A DNA stretch of 64,000 nucleotides from Micavibrio aeruginosavorus ARL-13 (GTDB lineage Bacteria > Pseudomonadota > Alphaproteobacteria > Micavibrionales > Micavibrionaceae): the NCBI RefSeq assembly GCF_000226315.1, contig NC_016026.1:62001-126000 (forward strand), written 5' to 3'. The position numbers and the translations under genes are program-made. This document shows positions 17,175 through 26,297 of the stretch, in pieces. The notes beneath the pieces are model-generated. The model made no database searches and had not been told where the DNA came from. It worked only from the letters and a program-made list of their open reading frames with translations. Positions within the stretch are counted from its first letter, which is position 1, and every line of letters starts with the position of its first letter.

Positions 17175-18416
17175 ATGGTACAGAAATATAAAAATATCGC
17201 CATTATCGGCGGCGGCCCGGCGGGGTTGTTTGCGGCGGAGTATCTGGCGGGGGCCGGGTATGCCGTGCATGTTTATGACCATAAACCAACCCTGGCGCGG
17301 AAGTTTTTGATGGCTGGACGCGGGGGCCTGAATCTGACCCATTCCGAGGATTTGGAATCATTCATTGCGCGTTACGGCACGGCGGCGGATTGGGTGGGGC
17401 CGATGGTGCGGGCTTTTACGCCGTCCGACCTGCGGGCCTGGTGCGAGGGGTTGGGTCAGGAGACGTTTGTCGGGTCCAGCGGGCGCGTGTTCCCGCGCAG
17501 TTTCAAGGCGTCGCCGTTGTTGCGCGCGTGGCAGGCGCGGCTGGATGATTTGGGTGTGACCGTGCATTTCAATCATCACTGGGCGGGGTGGAACGACGCG
17601 GGCGCATTGATCTTCACAGATAAAAATGGTGCGTCGGTTATTGCGCATGCCGACGCGGCCCTGCTGGCACTGGGCGGGGCATCGTGGCCAAAGCTGGGGT
17701 CGGATGCTGGCTGGGTTGATATCCTGCGCAATCGGGGTGTTGGCATCACACCGTTCCGTTCGGCCAATTCCGGTTTCACGCATCTGTGGTCGGATCATTT
17801 TGCGGACCGCTTTGCGGGCCAGCCATTGAAATCCATCACGCTGACCCATAATGCGCGCCGCGTCCCGGGTGAAATGATGATCGCAGCCAAAAGCCATGAG
17901 CGTGGTGTGGAGGGTGGTGTGATTTATGCGCTCTCCGCCTCGATCCGTGACGCGGTCGAACGGGATGGGCAAACAACTGTGCATATTGATCTGCGCCCCG
18001 GTATTGCGCTGGAGGATCTGGCACGGCGTCTTTCCGCGCAACGGGGGCGGGCGTCTTTTTCGACGCATATGAAGAAAGCGGGTGGGTTGTCGCCACTTGC
18101 GGCGGCGTTGCTGCGCGAACTGGGCGGGGATGAAGTCAGCACCCTGTCCCCCATCATGCTGGCCACGTTGATCAAGGCTTTGCCATTAACGCTGTCGGCA
18201 CCCTTTGGTCTTGCGCGCGCGATTTCATCGGCCGGGGGCGTTGCCCGTAACGCGGTTAATGATGATCTGATGCTGAACGTTGTTCCCGGTGTCTTTGTCG
18301 CCGGTGAAATGCTGGATTGGGAAGCCCCAACGGGCGGGTATTTGCTGCAGGCGACATTCGCCACCGCGCGGCATGCCGCGCGTGGGATTGAAAAGATCCT
18401 GAAGGGGTCAGATTAA
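17175..18416 (+). CDS. TIGR03862-type flavoprotein (HI0933-like FAD oxidoreductase)
   Basis: NAD(P)/FAD-dependent enzyme with an N-terminal dinucleotide fold (I-I-G-G-G-P-A-G at 10-17), a K-F-L-M-A-G-R-G-G-L-N-L-T-H motif typical of HI0933-like proteins, and a C-terminal FAD segment (G-V-F-V-A-G-E-M-L-D-W-E-A-P-T-G-G-Y). These features match the TIGR03862 group, whose substrate is not established. Length is 413 residues. Its last 4 bases overlap the end of the convergent MATE gene. Confidence 0.88.
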   Translation: MVQKYKNIAIIGGGPAGLFAAEYLAGAGYAVHVYDHKPTLARKFLMAGRGGLNLTHSEDLESFIARYGTAADWVGPMVRAFTPSDLRAWCEGLGQETFVGSSGRVFPRSFKASPLLRAWQARLDDLGVTVHFNHHWAGWNDAGALIFTDKNGASVIAHADAALLALGGASWPKLGSDAGWVDILRNRGVGITPFRSANSGFTHLWSDHFADRFAGQPLKSITLTHNARRVPGEMMIAAKSHERGVEGGVIYALSASIRDAVERDGQTTVHIDLRPGIALEDLARRLSAQRGRASFSTHMKKAGGLSPLAAALLRELGGDEVSTLSPIMLATLIKALPLTLSAPFGLARAISSAGGVARNAVNDDLMLNVVPGVFVAGEMLDWEAPTGGYLLQATFATARHAARGIEKILKGSD

Positions 18417-19834
18417 GCGGGACTGTGCGCCAGCTCGGCGGTCGTCATGTGCTGTTTGTTGCGCCAGTGGTAATACAGTCCCGTGCCAATATTGGCGATG
18501 GCGATAGAGGCAAAGACCCCGATCACGCCAAAGAAATGATTGCCAATAAACGCCAGCGGAATTTGCACGATGATCATTTTTACGCCAATCATCGCCGCCG
18601 ATCGCTGCGGCAGGCCAATGGCATTAAACGCGCTGGACCAGCCGGGCACCAGATTTCCGGCGGCATAGCTGAACGGCACAATCAGGAAATACAGCGCGGT
18701 CATCCGCACCGTTTCCGCATCGGTGGAAAATAATCCGGCCAGCGGATACGCACCAATCATCAGAATGGCGGCAACCGCCACCGACCACAAGACGCAGAAG
18801 CGAATGGCCAGGCGCAATGTTTCATGCACGCGGTCGAACCGGCGTGCGCCCCAATTCTGGCCCAGGATCGGCGACATTCCAGTGGCCAGCGCCATAATGA
18901 CAATGAAGGCAAAGGCCTCAACCCGCGTGGCCACGCCAAACGCCGCCACGGCATGGGTGCCGCTTTGCGCCAGAATGGCGGTTAAAACGCCGCTGGTCAT
19001 GGGCTGAATCGTGCTGGTAATGCCGGCGGGCAGGGCGATGAACAACAGCCGGCGGGCCGAGTCGCCGAATTGATCGAGGTGCAGGCCATCCTGAAAAATA
19101 ATGCGTTTTTTGTATTTCAGGATCCACAGCGCCACAAGCATGGAGACCCCATAGGATATGATGGTGGCCAGTGCGGCCCCGTGCATTTCCATACGCGGCA
19201 GGCCAAATAGCCCGAAGATGAGCAAGGGGTCCAGAATAACCAGAAAGGCCGTGGTGCCCATCATGATCAGGGCCGGGGTCAGTGTGTCGCCCGTGGCACG
19301 AATGGCGGAATTGCCAACCATCGGCACCGTGATGAACACAATGCCCGCAAACCACAGGCCCATGTAATCCAGCACCATTGGCATCATGTCATCGGTGGCC
19401 CCCATGGCGCGGAACAACGGTTCCATGATGGCATGACCGACCAGCGCCATGATCACGCCCGCAATGACGGCCAGAATCAAACCGTGGCTGGACAGGCGGA
19501 CGACGGTGTCATGGTTGCCTTCACCAATCGCGCGCGACACCACGGATGACATACCAATGCCCAGCCCGATAATCAGGCTGAGAACCGTCATGGTCACGGG
19601 GAAGGTGAAGCTGATCGCGGCCAGATGGGCGGGGCTGATCATCGAAATGTAAAACGTGTTGACCAGCTGTGATGCCACGATGGCCAGAATGCCCCAGATC
19701 ATCGGCACCGATAACCGCACCAGATGCGCCTGGACCGGTCCGCTGGTCAGATCGCCATGCCGGCCCCGCCCGTGCAGGGGGTTGGCGGTGGCGGATGACG
19801 CGGTGTTGTCGGTGGTATCGGTTTCTGAACGCAT
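18413..19834 (-). CDS. MATE-family multidrug/metabolite exporter
   Basis: Integral inner-membrane antiporter of 473 residues with about twelve hydrophobic segments in two homologous halves. The start L-V-R-L-S-V-P-M-I-W-G-I and repeated G-x-G-x-x-x-S-x-x-x-S-R-A-I-G-E motif in the first half are typical of the MatE/NorM fold. It likely exports cationic compounds using Na+ or H+. Substrate not predictable. Convergent with the flavoprotein gene. Confidence 0.92.
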   Translation of the reverse strand: MRSETDTTDNTASSATANPLHGRGRHGDLTSGPVQAHLVRLSVPMIWGILAIVASQLVNTFYISMISPAHLAAISFTFPVTMTVLSLIIGLGIGMSSVVSRAIGEGNHDTVVRLSSHGLILAVIAGVIMALVGHAIMEPLFRAMGATDDMMPMVLDYMGLWFAGIVFITVPMVGNSAIRATGDTLTPALIMMGTTAFLVILDPLLIFGLFGLPRMEMHGAALATIISYGVSMLVALWILKYKKRIIFQDGLHLDQFGDSARRLLFIALPAGITSTIQPMTSGVLTAILAQSGTHAVAAFGVATRVEAFAFIVIMALATGMSPILGQNWGARRFDRVHETLRLAIRFCVLWSVAVAAILMIGAYPLAGLFSTDAETVRMTALYFLIVPFSYAAGNLVPGWSSAFNAIGLPQRSAAMIGVKMIIVQIPLAFIGNHFFGVIGVFASIAIANIGTGLYYHWRNKQHMTTAELAHSPA

Positions 19835-20102
19835 GATGGACCTTATATCTGCCTGTTACCGCGGCGCGTCAAGCTTTTGGGCGTTTTTAGGTGGTGGGGC
19901 GCGGACAGGGAAAACCCCATTGGATCAATACGAAGGGATAGTTTAGTAAGTCTTTACATAAAAATTTAACCGATTCTGCGCTATTCTTAACCATCGGTGC
20001 GCCCGGTCGGGGGACAAGGGTGCCATCGTATGATCCGTCAGGCCGTGGGTCCGGCCGCAAAACAAACGGACATCAGTGTGTGCGGGGGCGAAAGCGTCGG
20101 GT

Positions 20103-21755
20103 ATGGCGGATACAGTCTTTACGGGTACAGCCAGTGGGGATTTCATGGTGATGCAGGGGGACCTGCAACACATGACCATGACTCTGACCAACCCCTATAC
20201 CGGTGAAACCGTCAACATCAACGATGTGTACAAGGTGAACAACGCGGCCTATGACGGGCTGGGCGGCACCGATGCCCTGTTGATGAGCGAGCATGGCGAC
20301 ATGCTGTTGATCAAAGACGCCGACGGCGATCAGACCCTGAAAAATATTGAACAGATTATCGCCGGTGATGGTGGCGATGTGATTGTTCTGGCCGATGCGG
20401 AAATCCAATACGGCAACGTGGCGATTGATGGCGGTGGGTCGGGTGACATCATCTGGTCCAACAACGGCAACGACACGATTTTTGCGCTGGACGGCAATGA
20501 TATTGTCGATGGCGGCGGTGGCCTTGATAAAATTTATGGCGGCTGGGGCAGCGATTACCTGCGTGGTGGTAATGGCGATGATATCATCTATGGCGGCAGC
20601 CGCAGCGATACCGAGGCCGAGTACCATACCGTGTCCACCTACGAAAAATTCTTCACGGTTACGCACAGTTTCCCGACCTTGAATGAAGGGGTACAGATCA
20701 CGCCGCAACAACAGGCTTATCTGGGGTATCCGTCCGGTGAAACCATTGTGACCTTCACAACAACCGCCACGTTGAAATTCGTGTCCACCGATGCGGGATA
20801 TAAAAATACGGTTGGTGTTTACACGGTGGACCCGGATGGTACCATCCGCAATGCCGATTTCGCCTTTATGAACGCCCGGGCCACGGCATCAGGCACCAGC
20901 CACGAATTTGAAGTATCTGGGGCGGTGGGTGTGCAAATCGGCCTGTTTATGATTGCCAACGGATACAATGCCAATGGTGGTTATGGCGGCATTGATATGA
21001 ACACCGGCACGCTGAACTTCTATTACAATTACGGGCAGGCAGACCAGCGTCTGGCCAAGGTTACCGACGACGGTGACAATGTATCCCTGATCTGGAGTGA
21101 TGGGACGACAGACAAATTGATCGCGGGCACCATCTATCACTCCTCGGCCAGCGATGGATCCAGCTCCCTGAACCGTGATGACAATATCCACGTGATTACG
21201 GGACTGGCCAATGCGGGGGATAACACCACTTTGCGCTTGGGGTTCGAGGATCAGGACCATCTGGGCGACGCCGACTTCAATGACGTGATCGTTGATCTGC
21301 AGGTGGAAACACAGGTGGTTGAAACCATTCTGCGCCCCGATGATGATATTCTGTACGGTGATGCCGGAAATGACACGCTGTATGGCGGGTTTGGCAATGA
21401 CGTGCTGAATGGCGGAACGGGATCGGACCATCTGTATGGCGGCCAGGGCGCAGACACATTCGTGTTCGACAACATGGATGGCTTCGTTGACACCGTGCAT
21501 GATTTCAAGGCCAGCGAAGGCGATGTGCTGGATATCTCCGATATCCTGTCCGGCTATGATGCGGGGGTCGACGATATAACGGATTTCCTGAAGTTTGTGC
21601 AAAACGGATCCAACGTGGATCTGTATGTCAACGCCGATGGGGACAGTGGTGGCGCGTTTGACCGCGTGGCCGTCATTGTCGGCGGTGTTGGCGGCGCCAG
21701 CGTTCAGGATTTGCTGGATGGTGGGGCCATCGTGGCCGCCCAGACAGCAGTGTAA
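20103..21755 (+). CDS. RTX-type type I secreted protein with DUF4114-like domain
   Basis: Secreted calcium-binding protein without an N-terminal signal. Residues about 90-190 hold nonapeptide-type repeats (G-N-D-x-I-x-x-L-D-G-N-D, G-G-N-G-D-D-I-I-Y-G-G). A middle domain of about 200 residues ends in L-G-F-E-D-Q-D-H-L-G-D-A-D-F-N-D-V-I-V-D, the signature of DUF4114. A second RTX block (G-D-A-G-N-D-T-L-Y-G-G-F-G-N-D-V-L) precedes the type I secretion target domain (T-F-V-F-D ... D-I-S-D-I-L-S-G-Y-D). ATG 20103 is used; a GTG at 20076 would add 9 residues. It is expected to be exported by the system at 44-50 kb. Exact function unknown. Confidence 0.85.
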   Translation: MADTVFTGTASGDFMVMQGDLQHMTMTLTNPYTGETVNINDVYKVNNAAYDGLGGTDALLMSEHGDMLLIKDADGDQTLKNIEQIIAGDGGDVIVLADAEIQYGNVAIDGGGSGDIIWSNNGNDTIFALDGNDIVDGGGGLDKIYGGWGSDYLRGGNGDDIIYGGSRSDTEAEYHTVSTYEKFFTVTHSFPTLNEGVQITPQQQAYLGYPSGETIVTFTTTATLKFVSTDAGYKNTVGVYTVDPDGTIRNADFAFMNARATASGTSHEFEVSGAVGVQIGLFMIANGYNANGGYGGIDMNTGTLNFYYNYGQADQRLAKVTDDGDNVSLIWSDGTTDKLIAGTIYHSSASDGSSSLNRDDNIHVITGLANAGDNTTLRLGFEDQDHLGDADFNDVIVDLQVETQVVETILRPDDDILYGDAGNDTLYGGFGNDVLNGGTGSDHLYGGQGADTFVFDNMDGFVDTVHDFKASEGDVLDISDILSGYDAGVDDITDFLKFVQNGSNVDLYVNADGDSGGAFDRVAVIVGGVGGASVQDLLDGGAIVAAQTAV

Positions 21756-21835
21756 TCAACGTGGGATGACCGGTTTTATATCCGGAGGGCGCAAAGGGGA
21801 AGCATCCGGTCATTGTGTGCAACGACAAATCAGCG

Positions 21836-21874
21836 AACCGCGATGGGGGGTAAGGGGCCCCGTCGCGGTTTTTT
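21836..21874 (+). terminator. Rho-independent terminator after the first RTX gene
   Basis: A 13-bp stem AACCGCGATGGGG / CCCCGTCGCGGTT (one G-T wobble) followed by TTTT, about 80 bases downstream of the stop. Confidence 0.88.
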
Positions 21875-22016
21875 CTGGGTGCGCCTTTGGTATGCGACAG
21901 CACAAGTCTAAAGGTTAGGGTGGAGCGATATAGATCGTATTCTCATAAAGTTTTAACCATCACCGATTTATCATTAAATTCTAATGTAACGAGTATTCTG
22001 TGTTGGTGGTCCGGGT

Positions 22017-23504
22017 ATGCGTATCGATCCTCACGCTGTTTCCAAAGACAATAATCCTTCTGTTGATAGTGCGGAGACGCAGATCGCGGCAGCCTCGAAT
22101 GAGGCAGCTCCGGCTGACGATACGAACGCCGCCGCCGCGGATGATGTCGAAGTCTTTCCTGTTACCATTCCAGATGATCGCGCCTCGCCCGCAGAGGATG
22201 CGGCGGTGGAGGATGGGCCGGCGATTATTGATACATTGAAATCATCATCCACAGTCGTGCCGACACCAAAACCGGCGGCACCGGTGAATGAAGGGTTTGG
22301 GTTTCAGAGCACGGCTCCCACCATTTCTGCATTGTATGACGATGATCTTTTTGCGCTGGGTGTCATCATTGATGATGATTTTAACTCTGGTTCGTTCATA
22401 TCAGTATCGTCATTTGATTTGACCGCAGGACAGGGATTTCGCCCAGCGGATCTGTTCCGGCCCGCGCCGGATGCTGGATCTGGTGATGGCGGGTCGCCAC
22501 CACCGCCATCCTATGACTTTACGATCAATGGAACCGCTGGGCATGATTTTATTTCAAATCTGCATATAGGCACGGTGACGAATCTGAATCCTGTGGGTAG
22601 TCCTTTTTACGGCCCGGCGCGGTTTTATTTCGATCATCTGCCGGGGCAGGAATATTCGTGGGATGGTGCTGTTTTTACCAGCACCATCGATGCCAGCACC
22701 TTTGATCCGTATGCGGCTGTGCCGCCTGCCGGAACCTATGCGATTTACGGGGATGACGGGACGGATTTTATTATCGCGCTGACCAGCGACGGGCTTGTCG
22801 ATGCTGGAAATGGCAATAACAGCATCGAAGTTTATGGCGATAACAATATCGTTCAATCCGGCGATGGGAACGATCTTTATTACGTTTCTGGTAATAACAA
22901 TACGATTGATGGTGGTGAATCCAGCGACCGCATCGTTGTGCGTGGCGACAACAACACAATTGAAACCGGCGGCAGCGATCCGGGCCATAATATGGGCAGT
23001 TATTACGTCAGCGTGTCCGGCAATAACAACACCATCAATGCCGATGATGTCGAAGGCTGGCATGCCGTTTATGGCGACGATAACGTCATGAACACCTATG
23101 GCGGCGAAGACGATATTACCATTTCCGGCAATCGCAACACGCTGGATGCAGGCGCGGACGACGATCACATCACAATCGATGGTGACGAAAATGATCTGTA
23201 TGGCGGCGCTGGCGCGGACTGGTTTGATTTTCAAACCGGGGCAACGGACAACGTCATCCATGATTTTAACCGTGGCGAAGGGGATTTTATTGATATTCGC
23301 GACATTTTGTCCGGATATGATCACGGCGTTGATGACGCCGACGATTTTATCCAATTGGTCGCGAATGGCACGGATACGGATGTGTATGTCAGCGCCAGCG
23401 GTGATGGTAATTTTGATCGTTTGGCCACCATTGTCGGTGGGTTTGGCGGGGCCAGTGTTGATGATTTGATCACCAACGGGTCCCTGGCCGTGGCCGATAT
23501 GTAG
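22017..23504 (+). CDS. Type I secreted beta-helix protein with G-N-N-N-T-I repeats
   Basis: Secreted protein of 495 residues. The N-terminal 90 residues are Ala/Asp-rich and disordered-looking, followed by K-P-A-A-P-V-N-E-G-F-G-F-Q-S (85-98), a motif shared with the giant adhesin. Residues about 165-400 form a parallel beta-helix-like array with repeats such as Y-G-D-N-N-I-V, S-G-N-N-N-T-I and R-G-D-N-N-T-I, more Asn-rich than normal RTX. The C-terminal 110 residues match the secretion domain of the preceding gene (D-I-R-D-I-L-S-G-Y-D-H-G-V-D-D). No signal peptide. Likely a calcium-stabilised extracellular or surface protein exported by the type I system nearby. Confidence 0.82.
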   Translation: MRIDPHAVSKDNNPSVDSAETQIAAASNEAAPADDTNAAAADDVEVFPVTIPDDRASPAEDAAVEDGPAIIDTLKSSSTVVPTPKPAAPVNEGFGFQSTAPTISALYDDDLFALGVIIDDDFNSGSFISVSSFDLTAGQGFRPADLFRPAPDAGSGDGGSPPPPSYDFTINGTAGHDFISNLHIGTVTNLNPVGSPFYGPARFYFDHLPGQEYSWDGAVFTSTIDASTFDPYAAVPPAGTYAIYGDDGTDFIIALTSDGLVDAGNGNNSIEVYGDNNIVQSGDGNDLYYVSGNNNTIDGGESSDRIVVRGDNNTIETGGSDPGHNMGSYYVSVSGNNNTINADDVEGWHAVYGDDNVMNTYGGEDDITISGNRNTLDAGADDDHITIDGDENDLYGGAGADWFDFQTGATDNVIHDFNRGEGDFIDIRDILSGYDHGVDDADDFIQLVANGTDTDVYVSASGDGNFDRLATIVGGFGGASVDDLITNGSLAVADM

Positions 23505-23548
23505 ATTTTTTTCTCCTTCCGTGCGGGTATTTACGCTAAATTGCCCGT

Positions 23549-24571
23549 ATGAAACATGAAAATCCTATCCTTGTTGCCCTGTCGCATGGTTTGAAGTCTG
23601 ACCTGTTCCCGCCCGTTGGGACGGGGGCTGCGGTGCTGGCCATCGGTTTCGACGGCGATGTCGATGATTCACTGTTCCCGGCGGCGATCACGACCATGGT
23701 GCAATATTGGGCGGGTCCGGCGGCGCGGTTGCGCGCGCTGGGTTATGCCGTGCGCGGGGATGTTCCGGCCGACGCCACGTTTGATCGCGTGATTGTTCAC
23801 ACACCAAAACAGATGGATGAAATGCAGTATCTTCTGGCGGCGGGGTGGCGTGTGTTAAGCACCGGTGGCGACTTGATTGCCGTTGCGGCCAATGATGCCG
23901 GCGGGGCGAGATTGGGTCCGGTGTTGCGCGATGCCGGCTTAGATATATCGGAATCATCCAAGGCCAAATGTCGTATTGTGCGCGTCATAAAAAATGACGT
24001 CGATGTTCCGCGCGATTGGCTGGCGCATGGTGATTTTCGCGTTCATCCCGATACGGGCATGACCACCTGTCCCGGCTTGTTCAGTTGGGATCGTGTCGAT
24101 GCTGGTTCCGCCCTGTTGTGCGATCATTTGCCCGCCGATTTGTCCGGTGTGGGTGCGGATTTTGGATGTGGATATGGGTTTTTATCCCGCGCGGTGTTGG
24201 ATCGCTGTGCGCGCGTAACATGCCTGCACGGGCTGGATGCGGATTCGCGCGCGGTCGCGGCCGCCGGGGCCAATATGCAATCCGATGGCCCACGTTTTTG
24301 TGGCCATCATGTTGATATTCCATCCGGATCTGGCCTGACGGGGCTGGATTTTATTGTCATGAACCCGCCGTTTCATACGGGCGCGCGGGAAAGCCACGAT
24401 CTGGGCCGGGCCTTTATCGCCCGCGCGCACGACGCCTTGCGCAAAAATGGTACACTGGTCATGGTCGCCAATGCCCATCTGGGATACGAGGCAGACTTAA
24501 TGCGCCTTTTTTCCGCCGTGAATAAATTATATGAAGGTGGCGTCTTCAAAATCTATCAATGCGTAAAGTAA
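23549..24571 (+). CDS. RsmC/RlmG-like rRNA guanine-N2 methyltransferase
   Basis: Class I SAM methyltransferase of 340 residues with a duplicated architecture: a degenerate N-terminal half, and a catalytic C-terminal half with A-D-F-G-C-G-Y-G-F-L-S (SAM loop) and N-P-P-F at 272-275 followed by H-T-G. The N-P-P-F motif and two-half layout are typical of RsmC/RlmG enzymes that methylate guanine N2 in rRNA. Which rRNA position is modified cannot be told. It is followed after 4 bases by the HAD gene, so they form a transcription unit. Confidence 0.85.
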   Translation: MKHENPILVALSHGLKSDLFPPVGTGAAVLAIGFDGDVDDSLFPAAITTMVQYWAGPAARLRALGYAVRGDVPADATFDRVIVHTPKQMDEMQYLLAAGWRVLSTGGDLIAVAANDAGGARLGPVLRDAGLDISESSKAKCRIVRVIKNDVDVPRDWLAHGDFRVHPDTGMTTCPGLFSWDRVDAGSALLCDHLPADLSGVGADFGCGYGFLSRAVLDRCARVTCLHGLDADSRAVAAAGANMQSDGPRFCGHHVDIPSGSGLTGLDFIVMNPPFHTGARESHDLGRAFIARAHDALRKNGTLVMVANAHLGYEADLMRLFSAVNKLYEGGVFKIYQCVK

Positions 24572-24575
24572 GGCC

Positions 24576-25271
24576 ATGCTGATAAAACCGAAAGCCCCCA
24601 TCATTGAACGCGATATTTCCGGCGTCCTCTGGGACCTGGATAATACGTTGTATCGTCTGGATACGATGATTGAACATGCGTTCAATCATGCGGTTGCGCG
24701 CGCGGCGTTGTCGCTGGGCGTGGCGTTGCCGCTGGACGAAGCGGTGACGATGGCGCATCAATCCTATGTTGATCACGGGTTCAGCGGGTATCGGTTTTTG
24801 CAGGATTACGGCCTGAACCGGCTCGACTTGCACCATCGTTTCCATGAATATATTGATGAAACGGTGATTGCGAAAAACCATGAAACGCGCGATTTGTTCG
24901 CGTCGGTGCAGACAGACCATGCACTGATTACGCACGGGTCGCGCGTGTGGGCGTTGAAGGTTCTGGGACATCTGGAATTACAACCCTGGTTCCCGGATCC
25001 GCGCGTTTTCGCGTATGAAAATTACGATTTTGAAAGCAAGGCCAAAAGCCGTAAGCCCTTTGAAATGGCGTTGTCATCCATCAACAAAAATCCGGAAGCG
25101 GTGGTGATGGTGGAAGACACGCTGGACAATCTGCGCATCCCGCATGAAATGGGTATGACCACAATTTTCCTGCATCATGGCCGCGAACCAGTGGAATTGC
25201 CCGATTTCGTCGATCACACCATGCAAACGGCGCAGGATGTTTTGGTCAATGTTTTAAAGCCCAAGGCTTAA
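24576..25271 (+). CDS. HAD-family pyrimidine 5'-nucleotidase
   Basis: Phosphatase with the HAD nucleophile motif W-D-L-D-N-T-L-Y at residues 19-26 (Asp20, Asp22), motif II T-H-G-S near 110, the Lys in K-S-R-K-P, and V-M-V-E-D-T-L-D-N as motif IV. The V-L-W-D-L-D-N-T-L-Y start and overall layout are those of the SDT1/pyrimidine 5'-nucleotidase group, which dephosphorylate UMP/CMP-type nucleotides. Immediately downstream of the methyltransferase. Its last 4 bases overlap the end of the convergent AAA gene. Confidence 0.87.
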   Translation: MLIKPKAPIIERDISGVLWDLDNTLYRLDTMIEHAFNHAVARAALSLGVALPLDEAVTMAHQSYVDHGFSGYRFLQDYGLNRLDLHHRFHEYIDETVIAKNHETRDLFASVQTDHALITHGSRVWALKVLGHLELQPWFPDPRVFAYENYDFESKAKSRKPFEMALSSINKNPEAVVMVEDTLDNLRIPHEMGMTTIFLHHGREPVELPDFVDHTMQTAQDVLVNVLKPKA

Positions 25272-26179
25272 AGCGCCCCGGCGTGCAGCCCTGATTCTTT
25301 CGACACGATATAGGTGATGGATTTGTCGTCCAGAACACCGCCGCGCCCGTGATGCAAAACGTGCAATGCCATGGCCGCATCCATCACGATAATGGATTTA
25401 TCCGGCTGGTATCGTTTGCGCATATGTTCATCGGTCAACTTGATAATTCGGCGCAATGATTCCGGTTCCACCGTAATGTGATGGTGGCGTTCATATCCGC
25501 CTTTCAGATTCATCAGAATATTGAATGTCTCCTCCGCATTCGGGATGCGCAGCGGGATTTTCTGGAATCGGCGATCCATGGCGGGGTCGATGGCCACGAA
25601 AATCCGGAATTCGTCCAATGTTGTCGCGCCAATGACGTGCAGGTCGCCAGCCGTCAGGTAAGGCTTCAAAACTTCCGATAAGCCCTTATACGCCGATCCG
25701 TCACAGGTCGGCATGATGGTGTGCATTTCGTCAATAAACAGAATGGTTTTCGGATATTCTTCGAACCGATAACGCTCGGCAATGCCGCGGCAAATTGGAA
25801 TAAAGCGGCCTTGGAATTCCGCTGGACCGGATGTGCCAGCGGCCATGGCGGCCAGATCGAGTTCCAGAACGCGGGCGTCTTTCAGATAATCGGGCACGGT
25901 GCCCGCAATAATTTGCTGTGCGAGGCCGGCCACCAACGCGGTTTTACCAACACCTGCGGGCGCTTGCAGCGCGGCGTTCTTCCGTCCCTTTTGCAGCAGG
26001 ATCAGAACCATCTGCTGAATTTCATCATCACGTCCGGTGATCGGGTCGAATTTCCCTTCGCGCGCCAATTGCGTGAAGTCACGGCAATACCGATGGATCA
26101 GCGCGTCCAATTCATCGTCGGAAAACACCAACGGGTAATCAACTCTGTTTTTTCCGGGCGTCTTTTTTTCGGCAGTCAT
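25268..26179 (-). CDS. Stand-alone ClpA/ClpB-like AAA+ ATPase
   Basis: A single AAA+ module of 303 residues, most similar to the first nucleotide-binding domain of ClpA/ClpB. Q-A-P-A-G-V-G-K-T-A-L holds Walker A (73-80), I-L-F-I-D-E is Walker B (146-151), I-G-A-T-T-L-D-E-F is the sensor 1 region, and D-R-R-F at 202-205 contains the arginine finger. It lacks the Clp N-domain, the middle domain and the second ATPase domain. The first 20 residues are polar with no signal. It might be a remodelling factor or a scaffold; no partner gene is adjacent. Confidence 0.8.
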   Translation of the reverse strand: MTAEKKTPGKNRVDYPLVFSDDELDALIHRYCRDFTQLAREGKFDPITGRDDEIQQMVLILLQKGRKNAALQAPAGVGKTALVAGLAQQIIAGTVPDYLKDARVLELDLAAMAAGTSGPAEFQGRFIPICRGIAERYRFEEYPKTILFIDEMHTIMPTCDGSAYKGLSEVLKPYLTAGDLHVIGATTLDEFRIFVAIDPAMDRRFQKIPLRIPNAEETFNILMNLKGGYERHHHITVEPESLRRIIKLTDEHMRKRYQPDKSIIVMDAAMALHVLHHGRGGVLDDKSITYIVSKESGLHAGAL

Positions 26180-26297
26180 GATGAATTATTCCGAATCGTG
26201 GATGGATAGGCGGGAGGCGCGGATTGCGCCCCATCATGGTAAACCATGCCTGTAAAAGCTTAAAGCTTTGTAAATTCAATATATTATGTCTTTGGGA

